Shown here: positions 1 to 5,185 of the stretch, one piece after another | How the letters are laid out: each line of letters begins with the position of its first letter | Numbering within the stretch: position 1 is the first letter of the stretch | DNA from: Gemmatimonadota bacterium | GTDB taxonomy: Bacteria; Gemmatimonadota; Gemmatimonadetes; Gemmatimonadales; GWC2-71-9 | Assembly (NCBI GenBank): GCA_003221085.1 | Contig: QHUD01000173.1 | Span: 1 to 5,253 of the forward strand | Length of the DNA stretch: 5,253 bases | Reading direction: 5' to 3' | Translations under genes and position numbers: made by a program | The notes under the pieces: model-generated | What the model was told of the DNA's origin: nothing | What the model saw: the letters and a program-made list of their open reading frames with translations, nothing else | Database searches by the model: none

Positions 1-42
1 CGTAGGGGGACGGTTCCACGGGTGTCGAGGGCTCAGGATGAC

Positions 43-999
43 TCACTGGACGGACTCCTGTGGACGGCGCTGGAGCGGGAGCGTGAGCAACGCGGCGGCA
101 ACCTCCGTCAGGGTCAGGAGCACACGCGACGCGACGCTCACGGCGACGGCGCCGCCGCTCCCCAGGAACGGGGCGAGCAGGCCGACGAGCACCAGCTCGC
201 GGACCCCGACGCCGCCGGGTGCAAACAGGGCCAGCAGGCCGAGAATGTAGCCCAGCGTGAACGCACCGATAGCCGTGGTGAGCGGCAAGGGGACTGGGGC
301 CTCGTGCAGGAGCCCCCGCGCCAGCATCCACAGCGCGGCTCCGTACGTGCCCCAGCTGAGCACCGTGAGGATTATCGCTGCGAACACCGCCGACGGGGCG
401 AGGGGCTCCAATGGCGCCATGGCGCTCACCACGCGGCCCAGCCAGAGAGCCGTCGGACGCCACACGAGCACCAGGATGGTGGCGACGGCCGCGAGCCCGG
501 CGAGCGCGAGACGGAGCGGCGACGCGCTGTGGGGGGTCATGGCCGCGACCACCGCCACGCCGCTGCCGAGGGACACGGCTTGGATGACGAAGGCGGATGC
601 CGCTGCCGGGCCTGGGTCGACGCCGGCGCGTTGGGCGAGGACCACAAGACCAGCTACGCTCCAGACCTTCCCTGGGACGTAGCGGCCGAGGTTGGCGACG
701 CTCCAGATGCGGGCCGCCAGGCCGAACGCCAGGCGCTGCCCCCAGCCGGCCAGGATGCGGCGCCAGGACTCGATCTGCATGACGTAGGTCAGGAACACCA
801 TGCCGACGGATCCCGCGATCCAGGCCGGCGCGACGGCGAGGGTGACCTGGAGCGAGCGAAACTCCGACCAGTTCCGTGCGATCGACCGACCGACGAAGGC
901 CAGGACCGCCAGTGTGACGAGGCCCTGGACCGCCCAGAGCCAGCGTCGGGCGATCAAGTCTTCACGAACTTGTAGGCGACCGACCGCGCGAGCAGCCAC
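43..999 (-). CDS. Polytopic membrane protein, LPG synthase TM / UPF0104 (AglD-like) family
   Basis: The 318-residue product is strongly hydrophobic, with about seven to nine likely membrane segments (roughly residues 23-39, 55-74, 132-154, 162-180, 203-229, 238-261 and 283-310, plus weaker ones). It carries two signatures of the lysylphosphatidylglycerol-synthase transmembrane (UPF0104) family: NLGRYVPGKVW at 103-113 and APGGVGVRE at 260-268. No C-terminal aminoacyl-transferase domain follows, so it is the stand-alone membrane type often found beside glycosyltransferases. A role in moving or assembling lipid-linked glycans is inferred. It lies downstream of the methyltransferase in the same orientation and probably in the same transcript. 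The start is uncertain. The GTG at 999 gives a 46-bp overlap and has no clear Shine-Dalgarno. A TTG at 957 would give a TTGA overlap with the methyltransferase stop and a protein starting just before RRWLWAVQ, which is equally plausible. The family call is firm; the function is not. Confidence 0.85.
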   Translation of the reverse strand: MAARAVGRLQVREDLIARRWLWAVQGLVTLAVLAFVGRSIARNWSEFRSLQVTLAVAPAWIAGSVGMVFLTYVMQIESWRRILAGWGQRLAFGLAARIWSVANLGRYVPGKVWSVAGLVVLAQRAGVDPGPAAASAFVIQAVSLGSGVAVVAAMTPHSASPLRLALAGLAAVATILVLVWRPTALWLGRVVSAMAPLEPLAPSAVFAAIILTVLSWGTYGAALWMLARGLLHEAPVPLPLTTAIGAFTLGYILGLLALFAPGGVGVRELVLVGLLAPFLGSGGAVAVSVASRVLLTLTEVAAALLTLPLQRRPQESVQ

Positions 1000-1586
1000 G
1001 GCGCGGGGATGGGAGGGTAGAAATAGGTGCCGCCCCAGTCCGCGAGCCGAAAGCCGTTCATTTCGCCGAGACGGGTGATGGTTTGACGGGTCCAGCTGTA
1101 GATGTGGCCCTGCCGATCGGGCACCCGCAGGAGATTCCAGATGATCTCCTTCACGTGGTACGGATTGGGGACCGAGACCATCCAGACGCCGCCGGGCCGC
1201 AGCACACGATGGATCTGGCCGGCAGTGTTGTACGCGGTGGGCGTGTGCTCCAGCACCTCGATCATGAAGACGTAGTCGAACGACGCGTCCGGAAACGGGA
1301 GGCCGGAGGTGATGTCATGGATCAAGATTTGGGGCGCCGCGAACTCCGGCGCGATGTCGAGTCCCTGATATTTCACGTCGCTGGGCAGATACTTCCGGAG
1401 GTCGCCATTGCGAGATCCGATGTCCAGCACGGCGCTTCCGGGACGGACTTGGGCGAGCTTGGTCGCCTTGCGGAAGCGCATCCGCTCTTCGCCGGCGTTC
1501 CGCCAGTTGAAGCGCTCGCGATAGAACTTGGTGAGCTCGGGTGACGACGGCGCGATCGGAGTGTTCATGGGTTCGAAAAATACCAT
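954..1586 (-). CDS. Class I SAM-dependent methyltransferase (Methyltransf_11-like)
   Basis: This 210-residue protein has the usual length and motif order of a small Rossmann-fold methyltransferase. The SAM-binding motif I is VLDIGSRNGDL (53-63), an acidic residue ends strand 2 in GLDIAPE (D77), and an aspartate in HDIT (D91) suits adenine binding. FDYVFMIEVLEH (103-114) is the motif IV/post-II region, and LRPGG (129-133) precedes strand 5 (VWMVSVPNP). The FDYVFMIEVLEH plus LRPGG pattern is typical of methyltransferases acting on small molecules, lipids or sugars in polysaccharide clusters. The substrate cannot be read from sequence. The upstream neighbour is a divergent glycosyltransferase, and the downstream membrane protein overlaps its end, which supports a role in modifying an envelope glycan or lipid carrier. 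ATG at 1586 is taken as the start; a second ATG at 1568 is possible, and neither has a strong ribosome-binding site. Confidence 0.88.
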   Translation of the reverse strand: MVFFEPMNTPIAPSSPELTKFYRERFNWRNAGEERMRFRKATKLAQVRPGSAVLDIGSRNGDLRKYLPSDVKYQGLDIAPEFAAPQILIHDITSGLPFPDASFDYVFMIEVLEHTPTAYNTAGQIHRVLRPGGVWMVSVPNPYHVKEIIWNLLRVPDRQGHIYSWTRQTITRLGEMNGFRLADWGGTYFYPPIPAPWLLARSVAYKFVKT

Positions 1587-1627
1587 GCCCGGAAACCCCA
1601 GGAAAGTCGTAGCTTTGTGAAGCTGCC
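1587..1627. promoter_or_regulatory. 41-bp divergent intergenic region
   Basis: This is the only true gap between genes in the window and must serve two divergent transcripts (methyltransferase to the left, GT4 to the right), so at least one promoter probably extends into coding sequence. It contains a short hairpin, AGCTT-TGTG-AAGCT (1611-1624), ending three bases before the GT4 start codon. The hairpin covers the GTGAAG (1617-1622) that is the only nearby Shine-Dalgarno-like sequence for the GT4. AGGAAAG (1600-1606) is a better purine run but is about 21 bases from the ATG. No convincing -35/-10 pair was found on either strand. Confidence 0.4.
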
Positions 1628-2836
1628 ATGCGCATCCTCCACGTGGTCACCGCCTTCCCGCGCACGCCGGACGACGTGATCGTGCCGTGGCTCGTGGAGC
1701 TCTTGAAACGGCTGCAGGTGGCCGGTCACGACGTGGAAGTGTTCACGTCGTCGTATCGCGGCGCGCCCGATCAGGTGTTCGCGGGGATCCCGGTGCATCG
1801 CTTCCGATATTTTCCTCGCCGCTGGGAGAACCTGACCCACGAAGAAGCGGCGCCGGACCGAATGAAGCGCTCATGGCTGTACCGGCTCATGCCTGCGTGC
1901 TTCGTGGGTGCCGGCATGGCGGCGATCTGGCGGCTGTGCCGCCGCAACCGGTACGACGTCATTCACGTGCACTGGCCGCTGCCGCTGGCGCTGTTCGGGT
2001 GGGCGGCACAGTGCGCCCGTCCTGCGCGCCTGGTGACGACGTTCTACGGCGTAGAGCTGCGGTGGGTGAAGGGCGCCCTGCCCTTTCTGAAGGGCTTTCT
2101 CGCGTGGGCGGCACGACGCTCGGACCGCGTGGTCGCGATCTCCAACTACACGGCCGGCGAGCTGCGAGAGCTCGCCGACGTGTCCATCGAGGTCATCCCG
2201 TACACCACCTCGCTTCCCGAGGTAGCCCCCGCCCCCGCCCCTACCCTGTCGGAGGCCCGGGACGGCACCGGTCCGGTGTTGTTCGTGGGCCGGCTGGTGG
2301 AGCGGAAGGGCGTGGCGCACCTCCTCGCGGCGATCGCGCGCTTGGCTGCCAGTGGAGGGCGGCCGCGACTCGAAATCGTGGGCGACGGGCCCGAGCGCCC
2401 CGCCTTGGAGGCGCTGGCCGAGCGGCTCGGCGTGGCCGGTCGGGTGGTGTTTCGAGGGCAGATCCCGCCCGCCGAGCTGCAGGCGAGCTACGCGCGTGCC
2501 GCGGTGTGCGTGCTACCGTCGGTGCTCGACGCCCGCGGGGACACTGAAGGGCTCGGCGTCGTGCTGCTCGAGGCGATGAATCACGGGACACCCGTCGTCG
2601 CGAGCCGGGTCGGCGGCATTCCGGACATCGTGGAGGACGGCGTGTCGGGGCTGCTGGTGCCACCCGGAGACGCGGATGCGCTGGCGGCGGCGCTGCAACG
2701 GCTGCGGGACGACCCTGCCCTGGCGCGCCGCCTCGGGGAGGCCGGCCGGCACCGGCTGCACGCGCAGTTCAGCTGGCCGGCGATCGTGCAACGGTGGCTG
2801 GATCTCTACACGGGGCTCGTGACCCGACCCCGCTAG
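1628..2836 (+). CDS. Glycosyltransferase family 4 (GT-B fold)
   Basis: The 402-residue protein has the two-domain GT-B layout and usual GT4 length. The N-terminal acceptor domain begins MRILHVVTAFPR and contains YDVIHVHWPLPLALF. The C-terminal nucleotide-sugar domain starts near residue 217 with LFVGRLVERKG, supplying the phosphate-contacting Arg222 and Lys227. It has LEIVGDGPE and then the EX7E motif, E307 to E315 in TEGLGVVLLEAMNHGTP, followed by VGGIPDIVEDGVSGLLVPPGD, diagnostic of GT4. It should transfer a sugar from an NDP-sugar, with retention, to a lipid-linked or polysaccharide acceptor in the cytoplasm or at the inner membrane face; donor and acceptor are unknown. The usual HG.D/E motif appears as FYGVE (139-143), and the N-terminal loop (PRTPDDVIVPWL) lacks the common double glycine. 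No signal peptide or membrane segment is evident. ATG at 1628 has only a weak GTGAAG upstream. Its stop overlaps that of the convergent GT2. Confidence 0.93.
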   Translation: MRILHVVTAFPRTPDDVIVPWLVELLKRLQVAGHDVEVFTSSYRGAPDQVFAGIPVHRFRYFPRRWENLTHEEAAPDRMKRSWLYRLMPACFVGAGMAAIWRLCRRNRYDVIHVHWPLPLALFGWAAQCARPARLVTTFYGVELRWVKGALPFLKGFLAWAARRSDRVVAISNYTAGELRELADVSIEVIPYTTSLPEVAPAPAPTLSEARDGTGPVLFVGRLVERKGVAHLLAAIARLAASGGRPRLEIVGDGPERPALEALAERLGVAGRVVFRGQIPPAELQASYARAAVCVLPSVLDARGDTEGLGVVLLEAMNHGTPVVASRVGGIPDIVEDGVSGLLVPPGDADALAAALQRLRDDPALARRLGEAGRHRLHAQFSWPAIVQRWLDLYTGLVTRPR

Positions 2837-3834
2837 GCGCCGCCGCGGCTCACCGCAGGAGGGGAGGGGGCGACCTCGTCGGGTGCGCGGAGCCGCAGCT
2901 GGTCCATCTCGCGCTGCAGTGCTCGCATCTCCTCGCGCATCCCCGCCACCATCTCCCCCACGAAGCCGAAACCGAAGAGCGCGATACCCGATATCACGAG
3001 GACCATGATGAGGTCGAGGAGCGGTCGGAACCCCACGTGGGCCGGCCCGAACCGCAGCCAGAGCGCCACGACGCCCACCAGAAAGCCCAGCAGGAACAGC
3101 ACCGCGCCGGCCACGCCGAAAAACAGCATCGGCTTGCGACCGAACCGCAGCTGGAACCAGACGGAGACGAGGTCCAGCACGCCCACGGGAATCCGCCCGA
3201 TCCCGAACTTCGACTTGCCCGCCCGCCGCGGCTGGAGCGGGACCGGGCGCTCGGCCAGCCGAAAGCCCTGCGTGGCGGCGATCACCACCATAAAGCGATG
3301 CCAGTCCGGGCGCCTCGTCAGGCCGTCCATCACCTCGCGCCGGTACGCCTTCACCGAATTCAAATCGGTGACTCGGACGCCGAACAACCAGCGGCACAGC
3401 CCGTTGTACACCCACGACACGAACCGTTTGTCGTAGTGCCCCTGTTTGGTGCCGGTGACGATGTCGGCCGTATCGTCGAGGATGGGCTGTACGAGGCTGG
3501 GGATGTCGCTGGGCCGATACTGCAGGTCGGCGGGATAGAAGACCAGGATGCGGCCGCGAGCGAGGTCGGCGCCCGACGCGAGGGCGTCGGCAATGCCACG
3601 CTGGCTGCGGTGCGTCACGACCCGCACGAAGGGATGCCTGGCCGCGAGGTCCCGCAAGACGTCCGCCGTGCCGTCGCGGCTGCCGTCGTTGATCACGACG
3701 ACTTCGCACGAATAGGGCAGCGGCAGTAGCGCCTCACGCGCCTGGCGCACGAATTCCGGCAGGTTTTCGGCCTCGTCCTTCGCCGGCACCAGGACGCTCA
3801 CTTCCGGGAGGGCCGCGCCGGTGGCGAGGCTCAC
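2833..3834 (-). CDS. Glycosyltransferase family 2, polyprenyl-phosphate (DPM1-like) type with C-terminal membrane hairpin
   Basis: The 333-residue product has an N-terminal GT-A domain resembling dolichol-phosphate mannose synthases and bacterial polyprenyl-phosphate glycosyltransferases. VSVLVPAKDEAENL (12-25) and VVVINDGSRDGT (45-56) form the nucleotide-binding half. The position of the metal-binding DADLQ reads PADLQ (101-105), so the first aspartate is a proline. TDLNSVKAYRR (156-166) and RRAGKSKFGIGRI (203-215) complete the family pattern. Two membrane segments follow (about 236-261 and 272-294), then a short charged, probably coiled-coil tail (295-315) and a proline-rich end. It likely moves a sugar from an NDP-sugar to a polyprenyl phosphate at the inner membrane face, giving a donor for a later step; a flippase-like role for the UPF0104-type neighbour would fit, by inference. 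The GTG start lies in a GTGA overlap with the rpoN stop, suggesting translational coupling. Its TAG stop overlaps the convergent GT4 stop. Confidence 0.9.
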   Translation of the reverse strand: MSLATGAALPEVSVLVPAKDEAENLPEFVRQAREALLPLPYSCEVVVINDGSRDGTADVLRDLAARHPFVRVVTHRSQRGIADALASGADLARGRILVFYPADLQYRPSDIPSLVQPILDDTADIVTGTKQGHYDKRFVSWVYNGLCRWLFGVRVTDLNSVKAYRREVMDGLTRRPDWHRFMVVIAATQGFRLAERPVPLQPRRAGKSKFGIGRIPVGVLDLVSVWFQLRFGRKPMLFFGVAGAVLFLLGFLVGVVALWLRFGPAHVGFRPLLDLIMVLVISGIALFGFGFVGEMVAGMREEMRALQREMDQLRLRAPDEVAPSPPAVSRGGA

Positions 3835-4580
3835 AGCCGCTTGCGCATGCGGGCCGGGAGGATGCTCAGCTGGTCGCGGTACTTTGCCACGGTCCGGCGC
3901 GCGATCTTGACGCCCTTCTGCGCGAACATCTCGACGATCTGCTGGTCGGTGAGCGGGTTCTTGGGATCCTCGTCGGCGACCATCTTCTGAATTTGCGCGC
4001 GGATGGCGCGGGCGCTGGCGTCCTCCCCCGTGGTGGTCGAGAGGCCGCTTGAGAAGAAGAACTTGAGCGGCAGGAGACCCCGGGGTGTCTGGACGTACTT
4101 CTCGTTCGTGACACGACTCACGGTGCTCTCGTGCATGCTGATGACGTCCGCGACCTCACGTAACGTGAGCGGCTTCAAGTATTCGACGCCCTTCTCGAAG
4201 AACTCGCGTTGCCGATCGACGATGAAGTTCATGACCTTGAGCATCGTCTGGCGGCGCTGCTCGATCGCCTGGATCATCCAGTGCGCGCTGTTCATGCGCT
4301 GGTTGATGAAGTCCTTGTTCTCACCCTGGAATTTTTTCTTGTCGCGTGCGATGTCCTGGTAGGTCTTCGAGATCCGCAGCCGGGGCAGTCCGGAGTCGTT
4401 CAGGAACACCTTGTATTCCCCGTCGATCTTTTCGACGACCAGATCGGGAATGATGTACGCCTCGTTGCCGGACGAGTGTTGCAGGCCGGGCTTGGGATCA
4501 AGCTTGGCGAGGTCGTCGGCCACGTTCTGCACCTCGGCCGCGTCGAGGCCGAAGCGCTTGCCGAGGTCGCTCCGCATCAT
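3831..4580 (-). CDS. rpoN: RNA polymerase sigma-54 factor, C-terminal fragment of a disrupted rpoN
   Basis: These 249 residues match the C-terminal 55% of sigma-54. They begin inside the core-binding domain (SDLGKRFGLDAAEV, then LAKLDPKPG at 26-32). The stretch AYIIPDLVVEK, NDSGLPRLRIS and INQRMNSAHWMIQAIEQRR follows. The helix-turn-helix lies near 139-158 (LREVADVISMHESTVSRVT), then KYVQTPRGLLPLKFFFSS, and the RpoN box ARRTVAKYR at 227-235, which contacts the -24 promoter element. All DNA-binding signatures are intact. The fragment is out of frame with the N-terminal part, and the conserved segment that should precede it is inverted on the other strand (about 4573-4655). ATG at 4580 is only the first methionine available: the frame stays open upstream into inverted DNA. 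The ATG overlaps the stop of the N-terminal fragment as ATGA, so re-initiation is conceivable. Identity is certain; whether the piece is expressed is unknown. Confidence 0.93.
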   Translation of the reverse strand: MMRSDLGKRFGLDAAEVQNVADDLAKLDPKPGLQHSSGNEAYIIPDLVVEKIDGEYKVFLNDSGLPRLRISKTYQDIARDKKKFQGENKDFINQRMNSAHWMIQAIEQRRQTMLKVMNFIVDRQREFFEKGVEYLKPLTLREVADVISMHESTVSRVTNEKYVQTPRGLLPLKFFFSSGLSTTTGEDASARAIRAQIQKMVADEDPKNPLTDQQIVEMFAQKGVKIARRTVAKYRDQLSILPARMRKRL

Positions 4581-4660
4581 CCAAAAGCTCGACCCTCCCG
4601 GGGTGGGCGCCCGGGACCTGCGCGAGTGCCTGCTGCTGCAGCTCGAGGCGCGGGCGCGAC
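4573..4660 (+). other. rpoN: Inverted internal block of rpoN (core-binding-domain segment on the wrong strand)
   Basis: Read on the plus strand from 4573 this stretch encodes R, then IIQKLDPPGVGARD, then LRECLLLQLEAR (to about 4653). This is the conserved motif that in sigma-54 proteins lies between the GNI.EDGYL segment and the LDP.PG segment; the E. coli counterpart is RIQRFDPVGVAARDLRDCLL. Both neighbouring rpoN parts read on the minus strand, so this piece is reversed in place. Roughly 15 codons expected before it and 20-30 after it are absent from the window. It has no start codon or context of its own and is not a separate gene. The exact edges are uncertain by several bases because of short shared sequences at both junctions. 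Confidence 0.88.
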
Positions 4661-5185
4661 GTCGTGCTCCGATGCGTCGGCGTGAGCCTGGAGCACCTGG
4701 TTCACGCCGGTGACGATCTCCTCGAGGGTCGCGCCGAGGTACCCGTCTTCCGCGATGTTGCCGATGAACTCTTCGGCGAGGAGCTGTTGTCGCGGTGTGA
4801 GGTCGAGCAGGCGCATCTGCTCGCGCAGGTGATCGGTCAGGTCTTTGGTCTCGACCGGCACCGGCTCGACGTACTCGCGCGCTTCGCTCATGTCCCGCGG
4901 CGGGGCGCCCTGATCGCCGCCGTCGTCGAGGAGGATCTCCTCCCAGTTAGGCTCGTCGTTCTTCTCCGCCTCCTTCTTGTCCTCTTTGGCCTCCTCTGCC
5001 AACGGGACTTCCGTCTCCTCCTCCGGCTCGACCAGCTCGAGGAATGGATTGCCCAGCAGCTCCTGCTTCAAGTGCTGCTGCAGGTCGAGCAGCGGCATGT
5101 ACAGCAGGTCCATCGCCTGGTACAGCCGCGGATTGATCCGCAGCTGCTGCGACAGCGCCGCGTGCTGCTGCAGGCCGGTCTTCAT
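4577..5185 (-). CDS. rpoN: RNA polymerase sigma-54 factor, N-terminal fragment of a disrupted rpoN
   Basis: The first 175 or so of 202 residues are the N-terminus of sigma-54. Region I is the Gln/Leu-rich activator-responsive segment (1-53: MKTGLQQHAALSQQLRINPR, ending GNPFLELVE). An acidic region II linker follows at about 54-110. The start of the core-binding domain is at 115-165 (LTDHLREQMRLLDLTPRQQL, then FIGNIAEDGYLGATLEEI). From about residue 176 the reading runs antisense through an inverted block, giving a meaningless Ala/Pro/Arg/Gly-rich tail (APAPRAAAAG..., 178-202) before a TGA at 4579-4577. Sigma-54 is usually near 480 residues, so this is well under half. It lacks most of the core-binding domain, the helix-turn-helix and the RpoN box, and could not act as a sigma factor alone. 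The ATG start overlaps the lptB stop as ATGA, the usual coupled lptB-rpoN arrangement. The break could be biological or an assembly artefact. Confidence 0.92.
   Translation of the reverse strand: MKTGLQQHAALSQQLRINPRLYQAMDLLYMPLLDLQQHLKQELLGNPFLELVEPEEETEVPLAEEAKEDKKEAEKNDEPNWEEILLDDGGDQGAPPRDMSEAREYVEPVPVETKDLTDHLREQMRLLDLTPRQQLLAEEFIGNIAEDGYLGATLEEIVTGVNQVLQAHADASEHDVAPAPRAAAAGTRAGPGRPPREGRAFG
4657..4664. repeat. 8-bp perfect palindrome at the right rpoN inversion junction
   Basis: CGACGTCG is self-complementary about 4660/4661. After one mismatched pair the symmetry continues for two more bases on each side (GC at 4654-4655, GC at 4666-4667). It sits where the minus-strand reading stops looking like sigma-54 (about residue 175) and where the plus-strand reading stops looking like sigma-54 (just after LEAR). 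A palindrome at the meeting point of opposite-strand copies is what fold-back or template-switch events leave. Confidence 0.6.

Larger units (their letters stand above)
4573..4676. repeat. 6-bp inverted repeat bracketing the flipped rpoN block
   Basis: CGCATC at 4573-4578 and GATGCG at 4671-4676 are reverse complements and bracket the inverted block. Flipping the interval back would join the C-terminal side in frame (the ATGCG end continues into GAGCGACCTC, giving MRSDLGKRFG). It would leave the N-terminal side out of frame and would not recover the missing codons. The repeat is short enough to be chance; it is listed because of its position at the junctions. Confidence 0.4.

Noticed and set aside
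1..42. GGGGGACGGTTCC-like sequence at the left edge as a possible repeat or mobile-element end
   Set aside because: It occurs once in the window and is cut by the window edge. Nothing else supports a repeat family or a gene start here.
22..975. Long plus-strand open frame opposite the membrane protein gene
   Set aside because: Its product is a low-complexity Arg/Gly/Asp/Gln-rich sequence without motifs. It is the antisense shadow of a GC-rich gene whose minus-strand product has clear family signatures.
2513..3709. Long minus-strand open frame overlapping the GT2 gene in another frame, and a long plus-strand frame at 2794-3729
   Set aside because: Both give Arg/Pro/Ala- or His/Glu-rich sequence without recognisable domains. 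The GT2 frame explains the region with a complete motif series.
4573..4676. Programmed invertible switch controlling rpoN
   Set aside because: The flanking inverted repeat is only 6 bp, no recombinase gene is visible, and re-inverting the interval does not restore the reading frame or the missing codons.
4577..4680. Simple frameshift (single-base indel) as the cause of the rpoN split
   Set aside because: A one-base correction would fuse the two frames but would leave a nonsense Ala/Pro/Arg stretch where IIQKLDPPGVGARD should be, while that motif is plainly readable on the opposite strand.
4664..4696. Inverted repeat GTGCTCC/GGAGCAC as a terminator or operator
   Set aside because: It has a 7-bp stem with a 19-base loop, no T-run, and lies inside rpoN coding sequence in GC-rich DNA; probably chance.
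4411..4713. Plus-strand open frame containing the sigma-54-like motif, as a separate small gene
   Set aside because: Only about 27 codons in it resemble sigma-54. The flanks are antisense to the rpoN halves, so it is an inverted rpoN piece, not a gene.
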